NCBI GenBank assembly: GCA_025267735.1
Contig: CM046309.1
Coordinates: forward strand, 28,342,702-28,406,701
Source: Mactra quadrangularis
Lineage: Eukaryota; Mollusca; Bivalvia; Venerida; Mactridae
Length of the DNA: 64,000 nucleotides
Reading direction: 5' to 3'
Of the stretch, positions 1-11,200 are shown piece by piece; the first letter of the stretch is position 1, and each line of letters opens with the position of its first letter. The notes under the pieces were generated by a model. It searched no databases. It saw only the letters and a list, made by a program, of their open reading frames with translations, and had not been told where the DNA came from. The translations under genes and the position numbers were made by a program.

Positions 1-87
1 ATATAATCTGCAATTACCTGGAAATATAAATAAATATGGCCTGAAAAATGTACATCTACCTTTATGATACATGAACAACGACTGCAG

Positions 88-880
88 GCTATATTGCAGC
101 AAGGGCTGTCACAATATACCGGTATATTGCAATACGCAGCTGCGGCAATACGTACTGCGGTACGAATTTAACGTACCGGTTTTTGGCGATATTTTATATT
201 TCATAGGAAAATTCTTCCCTTCGAAAAACAAAATTAGCAAAAAGTACGAAAGACCGGTAGGGCCATTTCAACTTCACGAATTCCTGATTTCATCTTCATG
301 AGTTCACATTTTCAACATACGGAATTCACGAATTCAACTTCACCAATTCACGATTTTAACTTCATGATTTCACGATTTCAACTTCACGAATTCACGTTTT
401 TAACTTCACGAAGTCAACTTCAGGAAATCAAATCATGAAGCTGAAATCGTGAATTCATGAAGTTGGAATCGTGAATTCATGAAGCTGAAATCGTGAATTC
501 ATGAAGCTGAAATCGTGAATTCATGAAGTTGAATTCGTATAAGAAGCTTAAAACTTGTGAATTCATGAAGTTGAATTCGTGAATTCGTGAAGTGAAATAG
601 TGAATCCGTGAAGTTGAAATCGTGAATTCGTGAAGTTGTATTCGTATAAGAAGCTTGATTGCTAGAATGATTTGCAGCTAAGGAGGTGATTGTTTCTTTC
701 AACCTAAGCATCCTTTTTATATGCGAAACATATATCACAGTCCTAGTTCCATACACAGTGTTTCTATTAATACAGCAGAGGCACAACGAATCTAAAACCC
801 ACAATATATCGTGGTACGTATCGCGATACGGTGCTAGCGTATTGCAATATATCACGGTACGCTTCTGGCGTATCGTTATA
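88..880. repeat. Possible foldback element enclosing an inverted short-repeat array
   Basis: Similar AT/CG-palindromic blocks lie at about 105-170 and 800-870 (shared words such as ATATTGCAATACGC, in inverted orientation) and enclose the inverted array at 262-655. I infer one foldback-like element. The ends and any target duplication could not be fixed. Confidence 0.35.
262..655. repeat. Inverted array of 12-26 bp CTTCACGAATTCACG units
   Basis: From 262 to about 430 the plus strand repeats words such as AACTTCACGAATTCACG and ACGATTTCAACTTCACG. From about 435 to 655 the same words appear reverse-complemented (GTGAATTCATGAAG, TTGAAATCGTGAATTC). The two halves could pair into one large hairpin. 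GAATTC recurs throughout. Confidence 0.8.
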
Positions 881-898
881 GCCTTAATTGCAACTATA

Positions 899-1169
899 TT
901 TTTACTGGGTTTAACGCCGTGTCAACAAAATTTAGGTCATTTTACGGCTTCCAGCGCACCTAACCTAGCTTTTCTGGACTTTTGTCTATAGCCAGTACTC
1001 AATCACCCTTCCTCAAGGCCGGAAACTTTTCCATATCATCTAATCAATGATGGATAATTGTCATAAATGTCAAAGTTTTCATTGAAGGGTATAACATCCC
1101 CGGGTGGTATTCGAACCAGTACCCCCTCGGGTCACGAGATTCTTCCAACTGCGCTATCGACAAGGGTAC
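899..1169 (-). mobile_element. tRNA-derived SINE, family 1
   Basis: On the minus strand it starts with a tRNA-like head (B-box-like GGTTCGAATACC near 1105, GATAGCGCAGTTGG-type A box near 1160) and ends in a 3' segment reading ACGGCGTTAAACCC. A 9-bp direct repeat GCAACTATA flanks it at 890-898 and 1170-1178, consistent with a target-site duplication. It is closely related to the copies at 14.0 kb and 46.1 kb. Confidence 0.75.
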
Positions 1170-1695
1170 GCAACTATAACGGATTCGTGAAAATGTTATT
1201 TTAAACATCTTTACAGAAGTAAATAACATTAAGTATCAGGTCGTTTCAGAGTTAAATGTTTTAACAATGGTGGCTATTTGCGTACATTTGTCTTAAGGTG
1301 AGATGTACACGGTGGCAATACCTAGTGACTTTGACATTACGAATGCTACAGTTTAAAGAAGAAGTGAAATAAAAGTGTAACTCAAGTATCCTATGTATAG
1401 GGTCCTAGTGTAACTGTACTTGTCACTGAAGCACCCTGGTTTTCCAGAGTGTTTACAAAAAATAAAAAATGGAGCTAGGGATGTAATGCAAAGCGAAAGT
1501 ACGGATATACTATTCTACTTAGGCTCGCGTAGGTATCATATGAGTCTGACAACAATTGATAGACTTATAATAGAAAGACATGTCATAAATTTATTCACCC
1601 CTGAGCAACACGCTCACAGATTTGGGGTTGGTATATTTCAAAAGTACCCTTGTCAATTTGGGCCGAAATCCGGATTATAGACCCAACCGTTCGGT

Positions 1696-1811
1696 CTACT
1701 GTACATGCGTGTCTGGAAGAGTTCTCTTCCCGTCTTCTTCTGAAAAGTCGATCGGAATCCGAGCAGTGGTATCGTTTGCCCTAACTATCGGTGCACATAG
1801 CCGACGATCAT
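1696..1811 (-). CDS. Possible terminal exon after the kringle
   Basis: After an AG at 1813-1812 the frame that follows the kringle exon in phase 1 stays open for 38 codons and ends in TAG at 1698-1696. The peptide begins NDRRLCAPIVRAND and contains DFSEEDGKR; it matches no domain I know. Evidence is only splice-site placement and phase agreement, so this is tentative. Confidence 0.3.
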
Positions 1812-1880
1812 CTTTAGTAAAGAAGTTTCGTTACTCATTAAAACGAAATATCCATTATATAGAATTTTATATATACATAC

Positions 1881-2156
1881 TGCCAGGTGACATGCATTTC
1901 ATTACATCACAGAACTCCCATCTTACTGAGGAATCTGTCGTGTAACACCATGGGAAACCACTGTTGTCACCATCCCGGCAATAATATTCAGTTTCAGTCA
2001 AAGTAGTTTCTGGTACGTTTACCGCAGTTACACCATGAATGTGAGGTGATTAGCTATCCCAGCGTTGACATGTACGACCTGATACTGTCTTGTTATCGGT
2101 ACCAGTGTAGTCCAGATGAGACGATGAGCTGTAACATTGTATGTCATCCAGTTCTT
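1881..2156 (-). pseudogene. Exon 2: kringle domain with in-frame TAA
   Basis: A 276-base exon, phase 1 at both ends, with a pyrimidine-rich acceptor (TTTTTTTCAG) and the donor GTATGT. From first to last cysteine it spans 81 positions and carries all six kringle cysteines in the contexts QCYS, TCQRW, YYCRD, PWCYT, EFCDV and MKC, plus the SPHIHG segment and the aromatic signature PWCYTTD. This is a confident kringle match from memory of the family. The stop codon TAA at 2052-2050 replaces one residue directly after CQRWDS, while the frame reads on intact to the donor, which is what a single substitution (for example CAA to TAA) would give. Confidence 0.8.
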
Positions 2157-2269
2157 CTGAAAAAAATGTAAGAATTAAAGCTCTAATAACTATTAGCACA
2201 ACATTCGATATTCGATATATACCTTAGAAATAAATGAAGACAATCATTAACGAATGTCCAATTCAACTT

Positions 2270-2590
2270 CAGTTTGAAATTTGGACTAGATAATCAGAGA
2301 ATGTCGAACGTCGAACTGGTTTGATATTCGATTTCATTTTGTTATTCGTACCATTTCTAACGAATGTCGAACGTCGAACTGGTTCGATATTCGATTTCAT
2401 TTTGTTATTGTTACCATTTCTAACGAATGTCGAACGTCCAACTGGTTTAATATTCGAATTCATTTTGTTATTCGTGCCATTTCTAACGAATTTCTAACGT
2501 CCAACTGGTTTGATATTCGATTTCATTTTGTTATTCGTACCATTTCTAACGAATGTCGAACGTCGAGCTGGTTCGCAAATTCTTGTATTC
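2270..2590. repeat. 63-bp tandem repeat inside intron 1 of the kringle gene
   Basis: About five copies of a 63-bp unit containing CTAACGAATGTCGAACGTCG and ATTTCATTTTGTTATTCGTA. Because 63 is a multiple of three, a 64-codon open frame arises on the minus strand, but it is a by-product of the repeat. Confidence 0.85.
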
Positions 2591-2875
2591 TATAAATAGA
2601 CTTGGGACGGTTTGATACGCCGAGAATATACGACTAAACAGCGATTTCAAGCATTTTTGGAAATGCTAATACATTGTACTTGTATATCATTAATATCATT
2701 AAACATAAATAAAGACAACTTAGGCTAACGAAATTGAAATGCTGATTTTTTTACAAAACTTACATGTTCATAATATTCAGCGCTCTTTGATGTTTTGCGT
2801 CATTTCCACTTATTTATCTTGTTATCCCGCTTTAATTATAAAAAGAAGGTTCCGTAAAAAATCATATAAACGTAC

Positions 2876-3101
2876 CTTGTGTTTTAAACAAAAATCCTGT
2901 ACACAAGTTTTGTAGGCACCTAATACCACATTCTAATTCTGTTTCTGCATGCACCTCTTCCACAATAAAGTCGCTCTTGTTAAACAGCAACGGTAGACCA
3001 GTGTTTTCGTACGTTTCTTGTAAAGCATTTTCCAAAGATGTATTAACTATCGTTATCACTAGGACTACAGCAATATTGGTCTCGTACGACGAAAAAATCA
3101 T
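2876..3101 (-). CDS. Exon 1: signal peptide and PAN/apple-like segment
   Basis: The ATG at 3101 opens a 75-residue exon. Residues about 8-22 are hydrophobic (AVVLVITIV core), consistent with a signal peptide. The segment ELECGIRCLQNLCTGFLF has the Cys-x3-Cys-x4-Cys-x-Gly-Phe pattern of PAN/apple domains. The coding sequence ends after the first base of a codon at 2876, followed by the donor GTACGT. The predicted frame joins exactly to the kringle exon. An extracellular product is inferred from the leader and the domains. Confidence 0.6.
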
Positions 3102-3109
3102 TTTAGCTT

Positions 3110-3575
3110 TGAAATAGCTTTGAACTCATCGCCTTCATTAAATTTATAAATTTGGTAAACAGCTCCACTCCTGTTAAACTTTATAACATTTTTACAATAT
3201 TTGTCCTCGACCTCTCTATACACATTTGGTATCATAATTCCCCGCATCAAACCGTTTGGAACTATCCAGCACGCCTATATCTACTATATCAGTCTTATTT
3301 AGTATCTAGGAATCGTATATCACTCCGGTGTCAGCTTTATTCATTTCTTTATTCACCATGTATGGGTTGGGGCTTGATATGTGTCGATAATTCATCAATA
3401 TTTAAGGCATGTCTCCGTTTATGAATTCCTCATGGTATTGAGCTAATTACGATAGAATAAAATTACGAATCTATAATTTACGTATTGTTAAGTATGACAA
3501 TGATAATTACAAAAAATAATTTTTGGTTCGTTTATTTTGAAATATATTAGAATCAATCAGTCGGAGACTATTTGC
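3110..3575. other. Upstream flank of the kringle gene, nothing recognised
   Basis: AT-rich sequence upstream of the exon 1 start codon at 3101. Any promoter or 5' UTR of the minus-strand gene should lie here, but no clear TATA box or initiator could be assigned. Confidence 0.5.
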
Positions 3576-3579
3576 ATTC

Positions 3580-3647
3580 CATTCGGAACTAACACGTCGA
3601 TCATCTAAAAACATTTGTGTATAAGTTTGGCGCGGTAGTTCCGAATG
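3580..3647. mobile_element. Short deletion derivative of the CATTCGGAAC MITE family
   Basis: Begins CATTCGGAACTAACACGTCG and ends GGTAGTTCCGAATG, the same inverted ends as the longer elements at 6776 and 33276, but only 68 bp long. No convincing target duplication is seen. Confidence 0.55.
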
Positions 3648-3651
3648 TTAA

Positions 3652-3752
3652 GCCACCAGACTAGCCCAGTTGGTAGCAAGCAAGTCTACTGATACAGGGG
3701 TCGTAGGTTCGATTCCCGGGCTGGGCATACTTTCGTGGAGATTGTCAAAATA
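3652..3752 (+). mobile_element. 5' tRNA-like head of SINE family 2, truncated
   Basis: Contains an A-box-like CTAGCCCAGTTGGTAGCA and a B box GGTTCGATTCCCG, then GGGCATACTTTCGTGGAG, matching the heads of the minus-strand copies at 34672-34982 and 44494-44766. The body is missing, so it is a fragment and not a functional tRNA gene. Confidence 0.7.
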
Positions 3753-5999
3753 CAAACATGTATTATTTCTACGGCCAAATTATGTAGAATTCGATAACTC
3801 TAACCTTGCTACAGAGTTGTCTTGGATAATGGAAGTTCCGTTATTCAAGCCTTGTAATAGACTTTGGTAGGATAACGGAAGTTCCATTAATCGAGCCTTG
3901 CTTTAGAGTTGTCTAGGAAAATGGAAGTACCGTTAGTCTAGCCTTTCTATAGATTTGTCTATGATAATGGAAGTACCGTTACTCTAACCTTGCTATAGAG
4001 TTGTCTAGAAAAATGAAAGTACCGTTACTCGAGCCTTGCTATAGAGTTGTCTACGAAAATGGAAGTACCGTTAGTCTAGCCTTTTTATAGAGTTGTCTAG
4101 GAAAATGGAAGTTTTTTTGTACCTTTGCTCAAGAGTTGTCAATTAAAACGGAAGTTCCGTTACTCTAGCCTTTCTATTGATGTGTCTAGGATAATGGAAG
4201 CTCCGTAACTCTAGCCTTGCTACCTATAGACTTTTCTAGGATAACGGAAGTTTCATAACTCTAGTCCTGCTATATAGAGCTGTCTGGGGTAACGAAGTTC
4301 CGTTTCTCAAGTCCAGCTATATAGATCTGTCTAGGATAATGGAAGTTCCGTTACTCTAGCCTAACTATATAGACTTATTGAGGATAACGGAAGACCCGTT
4401 TCTTAAGTTTTGCTTTAGTGTTGTCTAGAATAATTGAAGTTCTGTTACTCTAGGCTTGCTATATAGACTAATCGAGGGTAACGGAAGTTCCATACCTCTA
4501 CCCAAGCTGGGATAATCGAAGTTATGTTACTCTAGATTTGCTATAGAGTTGACTAGGATAATGGAAGTTCTGTTTCTGTAGCCTTGCTACATAGACTCGT
4601 ATATGATAACGGGAACTCAGTTACTCTAGCCTTGCTATATAGAGTTGTCTAGGAAAGTGGAAGTTTTGTAACTTTAGCCTGGCTATAGAGTTGTCAAGGA
4701 TAATGGAAGCTCCGTTACTCTATTCTTGCTATAGAGATGTCAAGGATAATTGAAGCTCCGTTACTCTATCCTGGCTATAGAGTTGTCAAGGATAATGGAT
4801 GCAACGTTACTCTATCCTGGCTATAGAGTTGTCAAGGATAATGGAAGCTTCGTTACTCTAGCCTCGCTATAGAGTTGTATAGAATAATGGAAGTTCTGTT
4901 ACTTTAGCCTTGCTATATAGAGTTGTTTAGGATAACGGAATTTCCGTTACTCAAGCCTTACTATAGAGTTGTCTAGGATAATGGAATTTCCGTTACTCTA
5001 GGCTTGCTATATAGACTAATCGAGGATAACGGAAGTTCCGTTACTCTAGCCTTGCTGCTGGGTTTTCTTGGATAATGAGAGTTCCGTTACTCTAGGCTTG
5101 CTATATAGACTTACACGGATAACGAAAGTTCCGTTACTCTAGCCTTGTTGCTGAGTTGTCTAGGATAATGGAATTTCCGTTACTCTAGGCTTGCTATATA
5201 GACTAATCGAAGATAACGGAAGTTCCGTTACTCTAGCCTTGCTGCTGGGTTTTTCTTGGATAATGAGAGTTCCGTTACTCTAGGCTTGCTATATAGACTT
5301 AAAGCGGATAACGGAAGTTCCGTTACTCTAGCCTTGTTGCTGAGTTGTCTAGGATAATGGAAGTTCTGTTACTCTAGCCTTGCTACCTAAACTTTTCTAG
5401 CATAACAAAAATTCTGGTACTCAAGCCTTGCTAAAGAGTTGTCTAGGATTATGGAATTTTTTACTCTAGCCTTGCTACATAGACTCGTCTAGGATAATGG
5501 TAATTCTGTTACTCTAGCCTTGCTATATAAACTTATCAAGGAAAACGGAATCGAGGAGTATCGAGGAAATACTCTAGTCCTGCTATATAGAGCTGTCTAG
5601 AATAACGGAAGTTCCATAACTCTAGTCTTGCCATACACCGTTGTCTAGGATATCGGAAGTTCCATATATCTAGTCCTTCTATATAGAGCTGTCTAGGGAT
5701 ACGGAAGTTCCGTAACTCTAGTCCTGCTATATGGATCTGTCTAGGATAACGAAAATTCCATAACTCTATTCCTGCTAAATAGAGCTGTCTAGAATAACGG
5801 AAGTTCCATAACTCTAGTCCTTCTATATAGATCTGTCTAGAATAACGGAAGTTCCATATATCTAGTCCTTCTATATAGATCTGTCTAGAATAACGGAAGT
5901 TCCATAACTCTAGTCCTTCTATATAGAGCTGTCTAGGATAACGGAAGTTTCATAACTCTAGTCTTCTATACAGATTTGTCTAGGATAACGGAGGTTCCG

Positions 6000-6240
6000 T
6001 AACTAGTCCTGCTATATTTACCAGTCTAGGATAACGGAAGTTCCGTAACTAGTCCTGCTATATTTACCAGTCTAGGATAACGGAGGTTCCGTAACTAGTC
6101 CTGCTATATTTACCAGTCTAGGATAACGGAGGTTCCGTAACTAGTCCTGCTATATTTACCAGTCTAGGATAACGGAGGTTCCGTAACTAGTCCTGCTATA
6201 TTTACCAGTCTAGGATAACGGAAGTTCCGTAACTAGTCCT
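6000..6240. repeat. 46-bp variant sub-array within the minisatellite
   Basis: Five consecutive units carry TATATTTACCAGTCTAGG in place of TATATAGAGCTGTCTAGG and a shortened AACTAGTCC junction, giving a 46-bp period. This is a local amplification of one variant. Confidence 0.85.
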
Positions 6241-6775
6241 GCTATATAGAGCTGTCTAGGATAACCGAGGTTCCGTAACTCTAGTCCTGCTATATAGAGC
6301 TGTCTAGGATAACGGATGTTCCGTAACTCTAGTCCTGCTATATAGATCTGTCTAGGATAACAGAGGTTTCATTACTCTAGTCCTGCTACATAGAGCTTTC
6401 AAGGATAACGCAGGTTCCATAACTCTAGTCCTGCTATATAGACCTGTCTAGGATAACTGAAGTTCCATAACTCTAGTCCTGCTATATAGAGCTGTCTAGG
6501 ATAAAGGACGTTCCATAACTCTAGTCCTTCTATATAGATCTGTTTAGGGTTACGGAAGTTCCATAACTCTAGTCCTTCTATATAGAGCTGTTTAGGGATA
6601 CGGAAGTTCTATATCTCTAGTCCTTCTACATAGATCTGTCTAGAATAACGGAAGTTCCATACCTCTAGTCCTTCTATATAGAGCTGTTTAGGGTTACGGA
6701 AGTTTCATAACTCTAGTCTTCTATACAGATTTGTCTAGGATAACGGAGGTTCCATAACTCTAGTCCTGTATATAG

Positions 6776-7142
6776 CATTCGGAACTACTTCGGCGATTTT
6801 CCACGCAAATACACCTCGGATATCACGAGGAGCGAAAGTAGTTCCAACATAGAATCTAGCCTCGTTCCCAACGTTTACTCAATAGAACGCTTGCACACAC
6901 CAAAAATGACGGACGATTATGGGCAGTAAAAGTTAAAAGTTAAAGCTCTTCAATGCCTGTAACTGATATTCACTTAAATCAAAATTGATACTTTCTGCAA
7001 ATGATCTGCCATGTTGGTTGTTTACATCGGCACTACATAACCTATAAGGTTAATCGCCTGACCTCATAACTTGGTTGTATTCCTACTACGTTTAATATAC
7101 GAGGTATATCTTCGTAGATGATCGCCGAAATTGTTCCGAATG
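6776..7142. mobile_element. 367-bp MITE, CATTCGGAAC family, inserted in the minisatellite
   Basis: Starts CATTCGGAACTACTTCGGCG and ends CGCCGAAATTGTTCCGAATG, giving long inverted ends. The internal sequence matches the copy at 33276-33656. The flanks are array sequence: TGTATATAG on the left and GCTATATAG on the right, an imperfect 9-bp target duplication. It has no coding capacity. A MULE-type origin is inferred from the 9-bp duplication. Confidence 0.85.
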
Positions 7143-7375
7143 GCTATATAGAGATGTCTAGGATAACGGAAGTTCCGTAACTGTAGTCCTGCTTTACAGA
7201 GCTGTCTAGGATAACGCAAGTTCCGTAACTCTAGTCCTGCTATAAAAAGCTGTATGGAATAACTGAAGTTCCGTAACTATTGTCCTGCCATATAGAGCTG
7301 TCTAGGATAACGCAAGTTCCGTAACTCTAGTCCTGCTTCATAGAGCTGTCTAGGGTAAGGGGATTTCCGTTACTC

Positions 7376-7610
7376 GGCTAGAATGCACTTACCTATACGC
7401 GCCTACTGCGCATGCGCCATTTGCATTTTTCATCGAGCAGTATTGACGGTGACCGTTAAAAATCGGGGTTACGGGAGCAGCAGCCCCTGATAAGAGACAG
7501 AAAATATCATGAAATTCAAATAAAGTCACCTTTTATTCAAACAGGTGAAGGGTTTGGGTTATATTTATACTTCCGGTGAATAACTACATACCGGTAAAGT
7601 GCAGTATCAC
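7376..7610. mobile_element. 235-bp insertion in the minisatellite, MITE-like
   Basis: A non-repeat block flanked by the direct 9-bp repeat CCGTTACTC (7367-7375 and 7611-7619), which is a normal array word present once per unit. The ends contain weakly inverted TGCACTTACC and TGCACTTTACC (reverse strand). A DNA-transposon derivative with an 8-9 bp target duplication is the best reading. Confidence 0.55.
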
Positions 7611-9989
7611 CCGTTACTCTAGGCCTGCTAAATAGAGCTGTCTAGGGTTACGGAAATTCCATAACTCTAGTCCTGCTATATAGAGCTGTCTAGGATAACG
7701 GAAGTTCAATAACTCTAGTCCTGCTATATACCGTTGTCTAGGATAACTGAAGTTTCATAACTCTAGTCCTGCTATTTAGAGCTGTCTAGGATAACGGAAG
7801 TTCCGTAACTCTAGTCCTGCCATATAGAGCTGTCTAGGGTGACGAAGGTTCCGTATCTGTAGTCATGCTATATAGAGCTGTCTAGGATAACGGAAGTTCC
7901 GTTACTCTAGTCCTGCTATATAGAGCCGTCTAGGATAACGGAATTTCCCTAACTCTAGTCCTGCCATATAGAGCTGACTAGGGTGACGTAGTTCTGGTGC
8001 TGCTATAGAGCTGTCTAGGATAACGGAAGTTTCGTAACTATAGTCCCGCTATACAGATCTGTCTATGATTACGGAAGTTCCGTAACTCTAGTCCTGCCAT
8101 GTAGAGCTGTCTAAGGTAACGAAGGTTCCGTATCTCTAGTCCTGCTATATAGAGCTGTCTAAGATAACGGAAGTTCCGTAACTCCAGTCCTGCCATATAC
8201 AGCTGTCTAGGGTAACGAAGGTTCCGAATCTCTAGTCCTGCTATATAGAGCTGTCTAAGATAACGGAAGTTCCGTAACTCCAGTCCTGCCATATAGAGCT
8301 GTCTAGGGTAACGAAGGTTCCGAATCTCTATTCCTGCTATATAGAGCTGTCTAAGATAACGGAAGTTAAGTAACTCTAGTCCTGCCATATAGAGCTGTCT
8401 AGGGTGACGAAGGTTCCGTAACTCTAGTCCTGCTATAAAGAGCTGTCTAGGATAACGGAAGTTTCGTAACTAGTCCAGCTATAAAGAGCTGACTAGGATA
8501 ACGGAAGTTTCGTAACTTTAGTCCTGCTATATAGAGCTGTCTAGTATGGGAAATTCCGTAACTCTAGTCCAGCTATAAAGAGCTGTCTAGGATAACGGAA
8601 GTTCCGTAACTCTAGTCCTGCTATATAAAGCTGTCTAGGATAACGGAAGTTCCGTAACTCTAGTCCTGCCATAAAGAGCTGTCTAGGATAACGGAAGTTC
8701 CGTAACTCTAGTCCTGCTATATAGAGCTGTCTAGAATAACGGAAGTTCCGTAACTCTAGTCCTGCTATATAGAGCTGTGATGGATAACGGAAGTTCCGTT
8801 ACTCTAGTCCTGCTATATAGAGCTGTCTAGGATAACGGAAGTTCCGTAACTCTAGTCCTGCCATAAAGAGCTGTCTAGGATAACGGAAGTTCCGTAACTC
8901 TAGTCCTGCTATATAGAGCTGTCTATGGTGAGGAATGTTCCGTATCTCTAGTCCTGCTATATAGAGCTGTGTTGGAAAACGGAAGTTCCGTTACTCTAGT
9001 CCTGCTATATAGAGCTGTCTAGGATAACGGAAGTTCCGTAACTCTAGTCCTGCCATAAAGAGCTGTCTAGGATAACGGAAGTTCCGTAACTCTAGTCCTG
9101 CTATATAGAGCTGTCCAGGATAACGGAAGTTCCGTAACTCTAGTCCTGCCATAAAGAGCTGTCTAGGATAACGGAAGTTCCGTAACTCTAGTCCTGCTAT
9201 AAAGAGCTGTCTATGGTGACGAAGGTTCCGTAACTCTAGTCCTGCTATATAGAGCTGTGTTGGATAACGGAAGTTCCGTAACTCTAGTCCTGCTATATAA
9301 AGCTGTCTAGGATAACGGAAGTTCCGTAACTCTAGTCCTGCCACAAAGAGCTGTCTAGGATAACGGAAATTCCGTAACTCTAGTCCTGCTATATAGAGCT
9401 ATCTAGGGTGACGAAGGTTCCGTAACTCTAGTCCTGCTATATAGAGCAGTCTAGGATACCGGAAGTTTCGTAACTAGTCCTGCTATAAAGAGCTGACTAG
9501 GATAACGGAAGTTTCGTGACTTTAGTCCTGCTATATAGAGCAGTCTAGTATGGGAAATTCCGTAACTCTAGTCCTGCAATAAAGAGCTGTCTAGGATAAC
9601 GGAAGTTCCGTAACTCTAGTCCTTCTATATAAAGCTGTCTAGGATAACGGAAGTTCCGTAACTCTAGTCCTGCCATAAAGAGCTGTCTAGGATAACGGAA
9701 GTTCCGTAACTCTAGTCCTGCTATATAGAGCTGTGATGGATAACGGAAGTTCCGTTACTCTAGTCCTGCTATATAGAGCTGTCTAGGATAACGGAAGTTC
9801 CGTAACTCTAGTCCTGCCATAAAGACCTGTCTAGGATAACGGAAGTTCCGTAACTCTAGTCCTGCTATATAGAGCTGTCTATGGTGACGAAGGTTCCGTA
9901 TCTCTAGTCCTGCTATATAGAGCTGTGTTGGATAACGGAAGTTCCGTTACTCTAGTCCTGCCATAAAGAGCTGTCTAGGATAACGGAAG

Positions 9990-11200
9990 TTCCGTAACTC
10001 TAGTCCTGCTATATAGAGCTGTCTATGGTGACGAAGGTTCCGTATCTCTAGTCCTGCTATATAGAGCTGTGTTGGATAACGGAAGTTCCGTTTCTCTAGT
10101 CCTGCTATATAGAGCTGTCTAGGATATCGGAAGTTCCGTAACTCTAGTCCTGCCATAAAGAGCTGTCTAGGATAACGGAAGTTCCGTAACTCTAGTCCTG
10201 CTATATAGAGCTGTCTAGGATAACGAAAGTTCCGTATCTCTAGTCCTGCTATATAGAGCTGTGTTGGATAACGGAAGTTCCGTAACTCTAGTCCTGCCAT
10301 AAAGAGCTGTCTAGGATAACGGAAGTTCCGTAACTCTAGTCCTGCTATATAGAGCTGTCTATGGTGACGAAGGTTCCGTATCTCTAGTCCTGCTATATAG
10401 AGCTGTGTTGGATAACGGAAGTTCCGTTTCTCTAGTCCTGCTATATAGAGCTGTCTAGGATATCGGAAGTTCCGTAACTCTAGTCCTGCCATAAAGAGCT
10501 GTCTAGGATAACGGAAGTTCCGTAACTCTAGTCCTGCTATATAGAGCTGTCTAGGATAACGAAAGTTCCGTATCTCTAGTCCTGCTATATAGAGCTGTGT
10601 TGGATAACGGAAGTTCCGTAACTCTAGTCCTGCTATATAAAGCTGTCTAGGATAACGGAAGTTCCGTAACTCTAGTCCTGCCATAAAGAGCTGTCTAGGA
10701 TAACGGAAGTTCCGTAACTCTAGTCCTGCTATATAGAGCTGTCTATGGTGACGAAGGTTCCGTATCTCTAGTCCTGCTATATAGAGCTGTGTTGGATAAC
10801 GGGAGTTCCGTTACTCTAGTCCTGCCATAAAGAGCTGTCTAGGATAACGGAAGTTCCGTAACTCTAGTCCTGCTATATAGAGCTGTCTATGGTGACGAAG
10901 GTTCCGTATCTCAAGTCCTGCTATATAGAGCTGTGTTGGATAACGGAAGTTCCGTTACTCTAGTCCTGCTATATAGAGCTGTCTAGGATATCGGAAGTTC
11001 CGTAACTGTAGTCCTGCCATAAAGAGCTGTCTAGGATAACGGAAGTTCCGTAACTCTAGTCCTGCTATATAGAGCTGTCTAGGATAACGAAAGTTCCGTA
11101 TCTCTAGTCCTGCTATATAGAGCTGTGTTGGATAACGGAAGTTCCGTAACTCTAGTCCTGCTATATAAAGCTGTCTAGGATAACGGAAGTTCCGTAACTC
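9990..11200. repeat. 336-bp higher-order repeat (seven 48-bp units)
   Basis: Diagnostic variants recur every seven units. For example, the variant TTTCTCTAGTCCTGC occurs at 10091 and again at 10427, 336 bp apart, with the same order of neighbouring variants (AGGATATCGG, CCATAAAGAG, GTGTTGGATAACGG). A related block starts near 10955 after eleven units. This shows recent block-wise amplification. Confidence 0.85.

Larger units (their letters stand above)
1696..3101 (-). pseudogene. Secreted PAN-like/kringle protein gene, interrupted by a stop codon
   Basis: Gene model on the minus strand with exons 3101-2876, 2156-1881 and possibly 1811-1696. Exon 1 encodes a hydrophobic leader and a PAN/apple-like segment. 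Exon 2 is a complete kringle domain. Both introns have GT donors and AG acceptors and interrupt the frame in phase 1, the phase typical of shuffled extracellular domains. In such proteins the kringle and PAN modules bind other proteins or glycans outside the cell. The kringle reading frame is broken by TAA at 2052-2050, where the family normally continues without a gap, so the copy is probably dead or this haplotype carries a nonsense allele. The PAN half-domain lacks its second half, so an exon may be missing between 2160 and 2870; I found none there. No protease domain is visible. Confidence 0.6.

Noticed and set aside
3652..3752. Possible tRNA gene with A and B boxes
   Set aside because: Acceptor arms do not pair and the downstream sequence matches SINE family 2.
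9947..10684. 245-codon minus-strand frame of a 16-residue repeat (AGLELRNFRYPRQLYI) over the minisatellite
   Set aside because: The 48-bp period is a multiple of three, so any stop-free frame repeats. The frame breaks wherever a unit has an indel and no leader, splice site or non-repeat domain adjoins it.
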